A DNA stretch of 64,000 nt from Arthrobotrys musiformis. Its lineage: Eukaryota > Ascomycota > Orbiliomycetes > Orbiliales > Orbiliaceae. Below, piece after piece: positions 24,001 through 36,200 of the stretch; position 1 is the first letter of the stretch; the number at the start of each line of letters is the position of its first letter. The position numbers and the translations under genes are program-made. Below the pieces are notes generated by a model. That model did not search any database, had not been told where the DNA came from, and saw nothing but the letters and a program-made list of their open reading frames with translations. The stretch is taken from NCBI GenBank assembly GCA_036971715.1, contig JAVHJL010000007.1, positions 2,914,001-2,978,000 on the forward strand, written 5' to 3'.

Positions 24001-25238
24001 GGTGAACAGAAACCACGAGCTCCGAGGCCGCCAACGCAGACTAAGATTCAGGATCACCAATTTTATCCGCACCGATTGGTTCAACTCCAGGAGCAAGAGA
24101 CGGCTTATTACCGCAAGACAATTGGCTACAAAATCCCAGGGGTGGATTCCGACGATGATCTCAGGAAAGATGACCGCGAGCTTGAACAAATGGAGATAGA
24201 TAACGCTGTTGCGTTGACGGAGGAAGAAGTTGCGGAGAAGGAACGTCTCGCCGAACAAGGATTCTCTGATTGGAGTAGACGAGACTACCAGCAATTTGTT
24301 AACTTGTCCGCCCGATATGGTCGCAAGGCTCTCGATTCCATTGCTGCGGAGATGGACAAGGAACCAAAACAAGTCAAGGCGTATGCGAAGGTTTTCTGGG
24401 AGCGATACACTGAGATCGAGGGATACGATCGCGCCATCCAGACGATTGTTGCCGGCGAGGAGCGATCTGAAAAAACTCGCAAGCAGCAAGAAAACCTACG
24501 TACCAAGATCGAGCAGTATCGTGTCCCGCTCCAGCAGATGAAGATCAATTACAGCGTTTCTACTACAAACAAGAAGGTCTATACCGAAGACGAAGATCGA
24601 TTCCTGCTAGTTCAGCTTGACAAATACGGACTCGAATCCGAGAACCTCTATGAGTACATTCAAAACGACATTCGCGACTGTCCTCTGTTCAGGTTCGATT
24701 GGTTCTTTTTGTCCAGAACCCCGGCTGAATTGTCACGAAGATGCCAAACCTTGTTGACCACGGTTGACAGGGAGTTTGACCCCAAGTTGAAAGTCGTCGA
24801 GGACGAAGAGGAGCTAAAGCCTGGCAAGAAGGGAGCCAAGGGAAGTGGCAAGACTAGTCGTCAACGAAGTGTTGAGGACGATGACGAGACCGGACCACCG
24901 GCCAAGAAGGGCAAGACTGCGAACGGTGTTACTGCCAACGGCAAAGGGCCGAAGGTAAAATATCCCACGAGATCCCCGAGTAGTGCGAATTAGGTAGGAG
25001 GAGTATTTGACTAACAGTAATATCTGTGTAGAACAAGAACATCGATTCCGTCAAGACCGGGGCCGGTAGTAAGGCGGCATCGAACGCCACTTCAAGAGCC
25101 ACTAGCGTTGGCTCCAATTCTGACGTCGGCGGAAGCTCGAAGCCTGGCCCTAAGCCAAAGGGGAAGGCGAACGGCACCGCTTCGAAGGCCGGCACTCCAG
25201 TTAGCGCCTCGAAGAGCAAGGGCAAGAAGCGTGCTTGA
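21028..25238 (+). CDS. ISWI: ISWI-family chromatin-remodelling ATPase, 9 exons, 1146 aa
   Basis: Model join(21028..21105, 21222..21389, 21663..21708, 21782..21997, 22058..22185, 22245..22815, 22871..23397, 23455..24954, 25032..25238); 3441 nt. The family slides nucleosomes using ATP in complexes such as yeast ISW1/ISW2. Visible in order: acidic N-terminus; SNF2 ATPase with DEMGLGKT (P-loop, about residue 200), DEAH (about 303), LTGTPLQNNLHELWALLN; helicase C lobe with SQMSRVLDILEDYC, TTRAGGLGINL and MDRAHRIGQ; HAND region (about residues 720-790); SANT (SDWSRRDYQQF) and SLIDE (YTEDEDRFLLVQLDKYG) at about 850-1030; a Lys/Gly/Ser-rich tail split over the last intron. Length fits the family (yeast Isw2 about 1120). 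All introns have GT/AG ends. Intron 4 (21998-22057) is 60 nt with no in-frame stop, so an unspliced reading adds 20 residues just before the ATPase domain. ISW1 versus ISW2 identity cannot be decided here. Confidence 0.96.
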
Positions 25239-26497
25239 TTGGGTGCTCCCTGGCTTTGCGCCTTTTTTCGCTTTGGGCTTCTCTCGACGATACTCACTTT
25301 TCAAATTTCGCGCTGCGGTGATTATGTATTTACCGCAGTTGTTCTTTTTCTGTCTTTCTTTCTTTCCTTTCTTTCTTTCTTCTCTCTCGGGGTGTTAGTC
25401 GTTCACGGGATTTTCTGATAAAAATCGATAGATAGAGGTTCCCAGGCGTGTGTGGGGATGTTTACTTACTACTACTACTACTACTACTACTACCTTTTCT
25501 TACTGCTTAATGAAATGCGAGTGTTTATTTCAATACGATGCTCCCGAGTACGAGTCCCTGCGTGCATACACTCTACATTGTAAACCCAGTGCCCTGTCTA
25601 GCTTCCCCCGTAGTACCGGCAATACAATACAATGTATAATATAATATATAATACAATACCCCATACGGAGGGAGTAGTAGTGATAGAGTGTGTGGCTGGT
25701 GTGTGGCGCATGGCTATCAGGCGTGTCCCACCACAAAGTGGCTGGTGGACAGACACAACAAAGAAAGAAAACAACCTCCTGTCATTGCCCGAGATCCTTC
25801 TTCCTCTCTCTCTTCCTCTCTCTCCTCCTCCTCCAACCAAAAATCGCCAGACTTCAAAGACCAGATCAGATCAGACCGACCAAACTACACGATAGTCAGG
25901 CGCTGGTGCTGTCTGTTCGCTGGATTTCCACCCGGCTTATTTTAGTCATCGCCCATTTCGCACATATTATCGGATTTCTTGGCCGGCTAAAACGAGAAGG
26001 GACCTCACAGCAGTCACTCCACCATCCGCCACCGAGCTCCCTTGTTCCACCGTCATACTCTTCTACAGTACGTACTTGCAGACTCCTCGAACCTGCCAGA
26101 GTCGACGACATTCTTCTTCCTTTCGGTCTCCCTCTTTAGTCCCCATTTTTTAATTCCTTTTTTTTTTAATTTCATTTTTTATATTTTTTATATTTTTTTT
26201 TTTATATACTCTTTGATCTTAGTTTTGTTTGTCTGGACGCTGTCAACTCAGGAGGCTTGTACGTACATACTTACAAACTCTGCCCAGGCTGCTTGACTAA
26301 GTGCTTGACTAACACTGGCAGTATTCTTTTAGTGCGGGCAGGCAGGCAAACATCCAACCTCCAACGTCAGGCAACATCCAACGTCAGTCGATATTACATG
26401 TTAATTAGAGAATACGTCTTCGCATCCATCTACCCCTGAGCGTATTCCTCCGAGTGGCAGAAGCTTCCTTTCCTCCCATACACATCTGTCCATCGAT
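25239..26497. other. intergenic/UTR region
   Basis: Holds the 3' end of the ISWI gene and the leader of the 26498 gene, both on the plus strand. It contains a TAC trinucleotide run, a CT-rich tract at about 25790-25840 and a T-rich tract at about 26150-26210. A GTACGT...TTGCAG pair near 26070 is too short to be a convincing leader intron. No gene seen. Confidence 0.45.
25467..25493. repeat. microsatellite (TAC)9
   Basis: Nine uninterrupted TAC units, about 230 bp downstream of the ISWI stop codon, probably in its 3' untranslated region or just beyond. Confidence 0.9.
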
Positions 26498-27442
26498 ATG
26501 GATATGACATCTCTTTCCTCGACCCTCCCGGGCGGTAATCAAAACTCCTCCTCATCCTCGTCCCGGCGCCCTCAGAACCATAACCAGAGCCAGAACCCCT
26601 CAAAACAACAGTCCCCAGACATCGCCGACGACGGCCAGAATCTTATAGAAGCGTTTCAGTCCGCCGCTCGGTCGGTAACAAATCTCTACCGAAGTTCCGC
26701 TGCTTTAATCCGAAACTCCCGGTCAGACGGATACACAGATGCTCTCTCCGACGTCCTCGAGGCTATCGATAATGAGTCGGCTTACAACGATCCTTCGCTC
26801 GCATTATCCAGGATAAGAGACTGGGTGATCGATCGAAGGCATGAGATAAAAGGGGGTGCTGCTGGTGGAAATCCAGCAGGACGAGGCGAGTCGATGCCAC
26901 CCCAGCAGCAACGGGAAATGAGTACGGAGGCGGAAATGGATGATGGTGCCAATAACGGGAAGGAAGAAGAACAGCAGAGAAGGGACGAGCCAAGGTCCGA
27001 TGTGCATGTGCCATACCCGGATTTACAGCATCAGCATCAGCAGCAGCTCCCAATGAACATACAATCGATACCCCAGTTTTCGTTTCAGCCGTTGAACCCG
27101 CTTCCTCAATACCCATCGCAAACACCCGATGCTATCGATCCCCTGCCGTCACCTGGGGTTGATGGTATGTTCATGTTTAATTCTCCCGTAGCAACTCAAC
27201 AGATTATGCCGAATGGAAGGACACCAGGCGCGGGTAACAAAGTACCATTTGCTCCTCGGAGCAACAACACCGGACTGGGTGCTGGGGCAGGGACGAAAAG
27301 AAGAAACCAGTCTATGGACTTTTTCGATCTCGGCGAGTTTGGAAACTTCGGAATGAACGGTATACCTCGACGGGATTTTGGAAACTGGGGAAGTGGAGGT
27401 GGAGGCGGCCAAGGGAATGCTAAGAGGGGCAAATTTGTGTGA
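26498..27442 (+). CDS. conserved-looking nuclear-type protein, single exon, 314 aa
   Basis: Starts at the ATG in CGATATGGATATG. Residues 1-40 are Ser/Asn/Gln rich and disordered. Residues about 45-115 (NLIEAFQSAARSVTNLYRSS... GYTDALSDVLEAI... LSRIRDWVIDRR) form a compact helical block. Its SVTNLY...GYxxAL pattern reminds me of the small stress-response HAPSTR1/C16orf72-type domain, but I am unsure. The remainder is disordered: acidic and Gln-rich, then Pro/Gln-rich, then a basic KRRNQSMDF segment, a Phe/Gly-rich stretch and a terminal KRGKFV that could be a nuclear localisation signal. No signal peptide or membrane segment. It follows ISWI on the same strand about 1.26 kb downstream, with its own leader. 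Confidence 0.75.
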   Translation: MDMTSLSSTLPGGNQNSSSSSSRRPQNHNQSQNPSKQQSPDIADDGQNLIEAFQSAARSVTNLYRSSAALIRNSRSDGYTDALSDVLEAIDNESAYNDPSLALSRIRDWVIDRRHEIKGGAAGGNPAGRGESMPPQQQREMSTEAEMDDGANNGKEEEQQRRDEPRSDVHVPYPDLQHQHQQQLPMNIQSIPQFSFQPLNPLPQYPSQTPDAIDPLPSPGVDGMFMFNSPVATQQIMPNGRTPGAGNKVPFAPRSNNTGLGAGAGTKRRNQSMDFFDLGEFGNFGMNGIPRRDFGNWGSGGGGGQGNAKRGKFV

Positions 27443-29469
27443 TTACTGAAGAAGAAAATAGCAAGCTTCTGGTTTTTGATGAGCGGCTATTCTTCTTTCT
27501 TTCGTGTCTTGGTTAACTAACCCCTCCAACTTGTCTCTTCTATGTATTTTTTTCCTTTTTTTCTTCTTCTTCTTTCTTCCTCCCCTTTCACTTAAAGGAC
27601 ATTGGCAGAGGCGGTGGTGTACTCATACGATAACTTGGACATACTCTTCTTTTCACCTCTTTCTTTCTTTTTCTTTTCTCTTTTATTCCACCTGCTTTGG
27701 GGATCCGGGGGCACAAAACAAATGACATGAAAGAGCTGGCAGGGAGACGGTTTTTTATTCTCCCGACTCCCATATACTCCTTAACCAACCCCACCCGACC
27801 ACCCACTTATTCTTCTTCTGGATTCCTTTTTACTTCCTTTGCTTTTCGGCTTTCCTGCATCGGTTACGGCGCCTACGGATATCTTGTTCTCGTACTTCCT
27901 TTTCAATACCGGCTCATCCAGTCCTTACCACGGCACCCATCATATACCCCAGTACCAGTACCAGCTTCCCCCTTTTTTTCTTATAGTCGACTTTTCCAGC
28001 ACCTTTCGATGACTTTTATTTTTCTACCATTCCAATCCCAAACCCCTCCAATAAACCAAATAATAGCGGTAAACCATCCCGAACAAAAAAACCGGAAAAA
28101 ATTAGCTCCAGGAAGTTAGATATACTTCCATCCCACCCTATTTGCTAAAACCAAACCAAAAAACAAACGCCACTACTTCCAACCCCCACCGTACTCTGGA
28201 GGTCCCCTTTTTATCTACCCATCGGTTGCATATTTTTTGCATATAATCCGGATATTATATCTTTTTTTTATCTTCGGTTCTGTATTTTTTGGTCTTCTTC
28301 TGGAAGTTTGTTTTTACCATTTTTCATCTCCAAATTCAGACGAATAGCATAGATCCCCATCGGCGTCGGGTCTCCGTTTTTTTTGTTTCTCTTCATCTTT
28401 TTGTTTTCTATTCCATTCGGTGTAAAATTGTACATTGTACCTCTTTTATTCGAATTTGGTTACACTTGCAAAGTATTATTTATCCATCTGTATCCTACAA
28501 TATTAGTCCGATATTGGGATTGATCCCTAGGGGCGCACTGTTTAGTTTTGTAGCGCGGAGTCACATCCAGAGCTCTCTGAATAAATTATAAAGCGGATGC
28601 AATCTCGCATTGTAAGCTACATTTTAAAATCTACTCGGGCATGTATATGCTCGTCTTTATCCTACGTAAACTTCCCATGTATACCAGCCGGCGAATTCTC
28701 GGACGTGCGCGTATACGTATACTAGACACGGTATCCGTGTGCCCAAAATTAGGTCCATGCAACAGCACAAATTATCGTAAACTAGATACTACTATGTCTG
28801 AGCACAAACGGCTCCGAAACAACCATGCTAACCATACAACAGCGAAGCAGATAATGAGTGCGGGGGGGGACAAGCTTGCAAGAAACACCTAATGATCCAA
28901 GATATCCCCCTTTCCACCCAACTACAACGAAACTTCAATGCACGCGTTTCCTTCGAAAAAACGAGCAGGTACGAACGTGAACAGGGAAATCATTTTAGTT
29001 CAGATACTGTAAAGGATCCGCGGGAGTTGCATATTCACGATACACATAGCCACGAATTTTATTTTTGTTATCGTTTTTTTTAGTTTGAAATTGTATAGAT
29101 TTTGATTATTACACCGTTGGGTATCATATCGCTTGAATCTTTAAATAATAGTGTGAGAAAAAAAAAGGTACAAAGAAAAAGAAGCCGGGGGAGGGTGAGG
29201 GAACAAGAAAGGGAAGAAAGATGGAGAAGGGAGGGTAGAGGATAATAAAAACTCCAAATATTAAATTTTTTCCATACAATCGAACAAGAAGAGAAAAAAG
29301 AAAAAGAAAGTTAACGATCCAGATATCATATATAGTCAAAGGGTTACTGGCTTGACTATATCCGAAACCGAAGTAATAGAAGTAAAGATAATCAAGAAGG
29401 GGGGTTGGGTAAAGAAGAGGGGATAGATAATACACCATACAAAGCTACTCAGGGCATGATTACCGTCCT
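27443..29469. other. 2-kb intergenic region between convergent genes
   Basis: Separates the plus-strand 26498 gene from the minus-strand ferritin-like gene; both 3' ends fall here. It is T-rich with several homopyrimidine tracts. Frames of up to 140 codons (27697-28119 +) have low-complexity translations. No gene, RNA or repeat recognised. Confidence 0.45.
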
Positions 29470-30512
29470 TTATAAACTAATGACGGCAGGACCAGCGACG
29501 ACCGTTGCCTCATCAAGTACATTGCCCTCACCGGTGGTGGTCAACTGCACGTAAACCTCTCCAGCAAGATCGGAAGGAACAGTACAAGACCCCTCAGCGA
29601 GCGGAACGAACACGGTACCCACGCCACCGGCAGTGAAAGCGCAAAACTTGGCGTCACCGGTGGTACTACCGTTCGCAAGGTTGAGCGGGGTACCGGCCTT
29701 GATATTCTGTGCGTTCATGATTACCAGCGATGGGAAGGCGGTGAAGCCGAGGTTTGAACCCTCCGGACAGGATTTGATGAATGCCGCGGCGAGGGTGAAA
29801 ACACTTTGTGGTGGGAGCGGGGTATCGAAAGCTTGTGGGACTGGGAGTTCGACGCCAGCAGCAGCTATATGATGTAAAGGAAACAATCAGCACTTGAATC
29901 ACGATATATACGAAACATAATATAAAAACCTACCTCGAATGAAAGTGTTATGCCGACTCTCAACAGTAACAATACTCGCAGCAGCAGCCAAGACATCCTT
30001 CGATGAAACCAACGGCGCAGCACCAAGATACGCAGATACACCGACAGCCTCAAGGATCTTAGCAGTGCCAACCATATCCGCCGCCGTCGTGAACCCAAAG
30101 TTATATTCGCATGGTTGAACAGGGTTGGCACCGGCCTTGGTGAGTACGTCCGTAAGAACAGTGACGTGTGTGGCCTCGGTCTCCCCGACCTTCTTGAGAG
30201 CAACGATCTGTGATGCCGAAAGGCCTAGGGCGGTGAAGTCGGCTTCGGGGAACTTTGCGAAACCCTGTGAATAAAAGGCGGCTTCCAAATGCTCTAGTGT
30301 GAGGGCACTAAGAAAACAGTTGTTAGAACATGCCTATGAAACAAAAGCTGTACAAAAGGAACTTACAATTGTAAGATATCGGTATCTGTCAAAGCACCAG
30401 TAGCCTGTCTCTTGCTAAAAGTCGGCAATCGGTGCGGTATCGCCTCTCCCAATCCAGCCAAAGAAGCAGCACCGACAATAGCGGTCAAAAGCGTCGATCT
30501 GAAGGAAACCAT
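29470..30512 (-). CDS. secreted ferritin-like domain protein (Rds1-type), 3 exons, 304 aa
   Basis: Model complement(join(29470..29864, 29934..30307, 30367..30512)); introns of 69 and 59 nt with GTAGGT and GTAAGT donors; 915 nt in total. Residues 1-24 form a signal peptide (MVSFRSTLLTAIVGAASLAG), followed by a pro-region with a KR Kex2 site near residue 35. The next 125 residues are a ferritin-like four-helix domain showing three carboxylate/His signatures: LEHLEAAFYSQ, GETEATH and TVESRHN, the pattern expected for di-metal binding in this superfamily (Pfam Ferritin_2). The C-terminal 130 residues are a beta-rich, Gly/Thr-rich extension typical of these fungal proteins. Family members are secreted or wall-associated and often respond to stress or nutrients; the exact reaction is not established. 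A TATATAAA on the minus strand lies about 170 bp upstream. Confidence 0.88.
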
Positions 30513-33240
30513 CTTGTAGTATTATATATGTATATCCTTATCTTTTACTTCGTTCTTATCTAAAGACCGGAGAGTTCGTTGGAAATCTTTTTCTGAACCT
30601 GAAGAGGAAAAAGAAGGAAAAGAGGATTAGAATAAATATGACTCTCAAAGTCTTAAATATTCGTTTCGTTTCCTTTTTTTTATATAAAAAAATTGTCTAT
30701 GTCGTAAAATAGAAGAGATGTAGTAATGTATAGGAGAGGTGAATTGTCAAAAAAAGAACCCTCGATCCAGTCGAATTATAACTTTATGATATTAGAAAAT
30801 TAAACCGAAGAATATCAAAAAGATAAAATGGCTTTAAAAAATAAAGTAAATATTGAATCCTCCTGGGATAAAGAAAAAAGAATGACGATGTCTTTTGAGG
30901 TAAAGAACTGAAGGTAAGAAAGAGAGTGGGAAAGAACGTAACAACCAAGCACCCAGGCTCGAAGGTCTTTTTTTAAAGTCTTCTTTTTTTAAACGACAAA
31001 AGGTTCGGAGTCCAAGGCTCTGAAGAAAGAAAGAAAAGGGAAAAGAGAAAAACCAAAAGGAAGAACGCTCCCAAGAAAACGGAACGAAGTGGGAATATAT
31101 ACATTAAGCTCCCGCCGCCACAATGGTTCTTTTCTTACCTTCAAAGCCGCAATAAACCCAATGCCCAGACGTTCTGTGTGACAGCTCCCAGGGGGGAGTG
31201 AGAAGCAAAAGGGTTCTCTGCCCCACAGACCAGACAGGGCTGCTATGGCTAAGCATTGTGGATGGCGATAAGCTCAGATCTTTGTTTAGCGCCGCCCTTG
31301 CACGGTAAGCTTAGGAATCTTCGATGCCTCCTTAGCAGAATGCGAATCCATTAGTCAGGGCACAACAGATTCGTTTCGTCAGTGCACGGTGTATACAAAA
31401 AAGAGCCCGCTGGCTGCACGCTGAATGCTTGTTCCCAGTTAGCTGGCGAGGGAAACACAGGTCAGAAGGGGACATGGGCTGGCTTGAAACATCCTTAATA
31501 GGCACACGATATAGTGCCTTTCCTTCGTATGCAATGCGCAGCTGGTTAGTTCCTGGTACCCACCCACAGCGAAGAATCCCATTGACTCGAGACCGCGGAA
31601 GACGTCAAGCCGATTTGCCTGCCCAGCGCAGAAGCCTTCGAGGTGGTGGGCAAGGTCGCCCGTGTGTCAAAAGTGTCGCTAAAGCACCCTGCTTTAGGGC
31701 AGCCGAAACATCCATCGAAACGTTGTCCGTCTTGACGTCGGCCGCAACGCACGAAAAAGTAAAAAGTTGAAGCACCGCCTGTCGCAAACATTGTTCAGAT
31801 TCCGTTTCACGGGTTCGCCAGTGGCCATGGGGGGGATTTCGAAATCCTCCATGAAATATATAGAAAAACCCAAACCGTGACCCATGACTGTCTTGCAAAC
31901 GTTTAAACACCGAGCGATTTGTTTCAATTCGAATTATATATATTATATAACTGTTCTTTTTTAGTAATTAATATTGCGCAGTACCCACGTTCTCCTATGA
32001 AGCTAAGACTTTGCGGAATCGAATCGACGGGAAAACATTTTCCAAACGTCAACAGGTGCGGCGGAGATAAAACGTAAAACTTGAGATGCACACACAGGCA
32101 AGCCACTGAAAAACGGTGAATCTATTGACCGTTGAAAATATTAATAGATATCATATGATATGCTATTACAGAATAACTATCGATAATGGCGTATGCCGTG
32201 GAAATGCCTATTTTGGTACGCACACGTCCCAAGTGGCAAATCCTAAGGGTGGTTTCCCTGCTACTAATTCAACAACCCCGTGGCTGGTGATACGCAATTA
32301 ATGATGAAGGCTAGGCTGGGCGTTTCGTTTCACCTAAATATGCGCAGCTAGATAAGTAAGTACTGACTTAGCTGTGCATCTGTCATGCGGCTGCAGGCAC
32401 GGCTTCATGCAGACTATATACAGCCAGACTTGGCTCCGTCGCGGACAGGTTGCCATTTACGGATCGGCCGCTCAAGGTTTTGAACCTCCATCTAAACGTC
32501 AACATACGTGCCCACTCCTTTCTTACAACGTATTATAATTATACTACTCAGCTGGGACACACAATTTACGGGGACCGGTACTGCGTTCGTTAGATATAGA
32601 CATTATCAATTCCTCGAATTCCATTTTGTTTTCCACCACCACTATCATCATTGCGTGGTGCCTAAAAGAAAAGAGGCTTCGCTAGAGGTCGATATACATC
32701 GCTTGCTACACTTTCGCTCCCTACCGTCCGTTCATCGGAGTAGTAATAAACATCCCGCTTCCAATCAGATCGCTTCGCACATTCTCGTATCGAAAGGTCC
32801 TTTGTTCAGTTCTGTGACATGCGCATTCAGAAACGAAAAAAAAAACCCAGAGTATCCTCCTACCTCTCCTTCCGTCCCCATAATTTTACCGCAAAACACG
32901 TTGCGGATATGTTATGATCGGTTGAGTAAACATCAAAAAGAAAGAGACATAGAGCAACGATGTTTGATGACGAAAAAAGAAAAAGAAAGAAACAAAAAAA
33001 GGAAATAAGTATCGTAATGGTTTCGGTAAGTTCCGTTCTCCATCTATCTATAGTCGATAGGAAAAAGAAATCCCGATCCTTGTTCATATCATATCATGCA
33101 GGCTCATGTCCGTAAAACTTGATCCAGAAAAAAAGGAAAAGAAAGATATATATTCAACCCGGAAAAAGAAACATCCCCCCACGTCATTCTCATGAAATCG
33201 AAGCGGCGAGTATGTACTTCTATCGTCTATCCATCCACAT
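30513..33240. other. 2.7-kb intergenic region
   Basis: Contains the promoter of the ferritin-like gene (A/T-rich, with a minus-strand TATATAAA near 30680) at the left and the 3' end of SSD1 at the right. Frames near 31429-31910 and 32508-33008 lack domain features. No RNA gene or repeat recognised. Confidence 0.45.
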
Positions 33241-36200
33241 TTAGAATGCATATGGGTTGGTGGTGCGAGTAGTGAGGCATCTAGTTCGCAGATGTTAGTG
33301 TAACTATTAGAAAACGATAAGGGCCGTGTCAAAAGTAACTTACGGAGGACTCTTGCTCAACTCAGCCCTCAAAATGACCGGAACTCTAGCCATCTCTCTG
33401 ATATACTGGATATAATCGCTGCCATCCTCCTTCAGGCTCCAGTACGGCATCCAGAACTCCTTAGAGTTCATGTTCTGCTTCTTTGTCTTATCTTTGGCGG
33501 CGGTGACCGACAACTTAGGATCGCTTCGAGTGCGATGTGGTTGTTGACCCAAGTTCTTGGTGGGGCTTCCCGGCATGCTTTGGGTTGGACGGGTAGATTC
33601 ACCAGACAGAGAAACGCCTCCGATAGCCTCTGCAACATCGTTCTCATCGATATTATCGACGTCATCGTCGTCGAAAAGAGCATCCACAGCGTCAGCAGAC
33701 AAGGTAGCGGCTTCAGTGGCGCGACGTGCAGCCTCTTCTTTCTCCTTCTGTTGCGCGGCAGCAGCAGCCGCGGCATTAGCAGCAGCCGCGTTGTGAGCTG
33801 CGCGCATTGATCCCGCATGTTTGGGGCGCTCGTCCTCAGGAACAAACGAGGAGCTCGTGACACCCTTCTCCCAGTAAAGCTCAAGGATTCGCTTCTTCTT
33901 GTCGAACTCTGCTTTCTTGAGTGGAAGTTGGTCGCAGTGGACACGCTTCTCAAAACCGTATTCTGGGATCAATACGTCGAAGGCCGATTCGTAGACGCAG
34001 ATGACGATACCCTCACAGATCAATTCACCACCAGCCTCCTGGCGACGGCGGTCGACGACACGGCAAAGCTCAAGATGTACACTCTGCTCCTGTGCGTTCT
34101 TAGCAGAGTCTTTCTTCACGTTGCACTGTTCGACAGCCTTGGAAAGCGTATCAATGTCCTCGGGGATTTCTGGAGTGGTGCCTTCCGGAGCATTTAGAAT
34201 GGCATCGAGCTGACGGTGAACCATAATGTCCGCATATCGGCGAATGGGGGAGTTGAAGTGAGTAAAGATTGGAATGTTGAGGGTAAAGTGAGATCGGTAC
34301 TCTTGTGGAACTTTGGCCGGAATGTAGTACTTGGCGCGGTGCATCGTTTTGATGAGCAAAGTTTCCATGCCCTATTATTTAATGTTAGCTACTGTAGATT
34401 GCCTACGTAGTGCTTTTTTTTTTTGGAGGGTAAATCAGACTAAACCTACCTTGCGAATATCCTCATCTTCAACTTTGAACAAACTCTTTTGCAAGGCAGC
34501 GCTGCTAGAAACGTCGATATCGTAGCCAATAGCGTTCATTCTATCGGCGAAAGTGTCAAGGCGACGCTTCATCGGGGTGGCATGTCGACGGAGGATAGCC
34601 TTCTCAGGGAAAGCAGCTTGCAATTTGGCAGCAACATATGTGTTGGCCTTGATCATGAGTTCCTCAATAATCTCATGCGATGGAGTTGTATTGAAGAGGT
34701 TGTCTTCAACTGGCACATTCTCGTCATCGAGCTGGAAGAAGAGACGAAGTGCAGGAACAGAGATGTCGCCGGCCTGGAATCTGTCTTGACGGAACTTATA
34801 GGTGATGCGTTGCAGAAGCTTGACGTCCTCGATAAGACCGGCATCCAACCCGCTAACATCGATGCCGTGGACAATGCTATCGACATCCTTGTACGACAAC
34901 TTGCCAACACTCTTGATAATGCTTTTGCCAATCCAAGTCTCGTCTTCCAAAACCTTGCAGGTCTCGGTATCAACCTTTATCACGACAGAAACGGTGAACC
35001 TTTCAGCACCTGGAGCAAGGGAACAAAGGCCCTCGGCAAGCTTAGGTGGCAGCATTGGGACGTTCCTATTGATGAGGGAAACACCAATGCCTCTCTTCTT
35101 TGCCTCACGGTCGACCAAGGAGTTAAGCTTGACAAAATGAGCGACGTCGGTGATGTGGATACCAATCTCCATAACGCCATCACGATCCTTTCTTATGTGG
35201 ATCGCGTCCTCCAAGTCTTCACTACCACTTGGGTCGATCGTGAAAGTACGAACATCTCTGAAGTCCTTGCGCTTGGCGGCAGCAGCTCCTTCAGACTCAA
35301 CGCTCCACTCATCGAAGCCAACATTTTTCAAAACAGCATCATTGAACTCGTCAGGACCAAAATTATTATCTCGGAGCAAGGCGTCGGTCTCGATCTTAAC
35401 GTCTCCCATTTCACCCAGTTGTTCCACGAGAGTACCAAACGGATGCAAAGACGTGATCGGCCAGCGCTTTATGCATGCCACAAAAATCCGGTTTGCGTAC
35501 GCCTGGTGATTCTCAACGAAGTCCTTGGGGGCTTGCTCGGTAGGAATTGCGATGAGGGGAACACGCTTGTCCGTAGGTTTGAACCAAACGATCTTTGGCT
35601 TTTCTTCGCGACGTTCAGGTGCAGCTGGGCGACCAGCAGCTTGACGTTCGGCTTCTTGCTTCTCCTTGGTCGCTTGAGAGCTAGGACGCAACAAACCAAG
35701 AGTACTATAATGTCTGTCAGTATGCATGTTGACTTGGGTTACGCAGAATAGATACACCTACCCCGAAAACATTTGTCCAGCCACTCTTTCTATGACGGCA
35801 ACAATGTGACCAGCGTACAAAGGCTTGTGTTCGTCGCTAATTTCTTCTTCTTCAACGAGAAGAAGGCTTTGACCCTCAACCTCGACATCATCATTCTTCT
35901 TCTGAGTTGGGCGTTGGCGAAGAGAGCCGCGACGGCGGAGTCCACCACTGTTACCATCATCCTGCCCGTCTCCTTGAGATCCAGAATTGTTGGGTCTATC
36001 TCCACCAGTCCTAGTGTCGGAGATGTCCTTACGCTTCTTCTTCTCTTCTTTTTCTTTCTTTTGGCCCCAAACTTCATCAACGTCTAGCAACTCAACCGCA
36101 ACTAAATCACCCTCCAAAGCACGATTTCTGTCCTTGCTACCGCAAATGAAAATGTCGGCATCCAACAAACCATCTTGCGTAGCGACATATGCATCACTGC

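Noticed and set aside
34489..35751. 420-codon open frame on the plus strand
   Set aside because: It lies wholly antisense to the conserved RNB exon of SSD1, and its translation has no domain; it reflects codon bias of the true gene.
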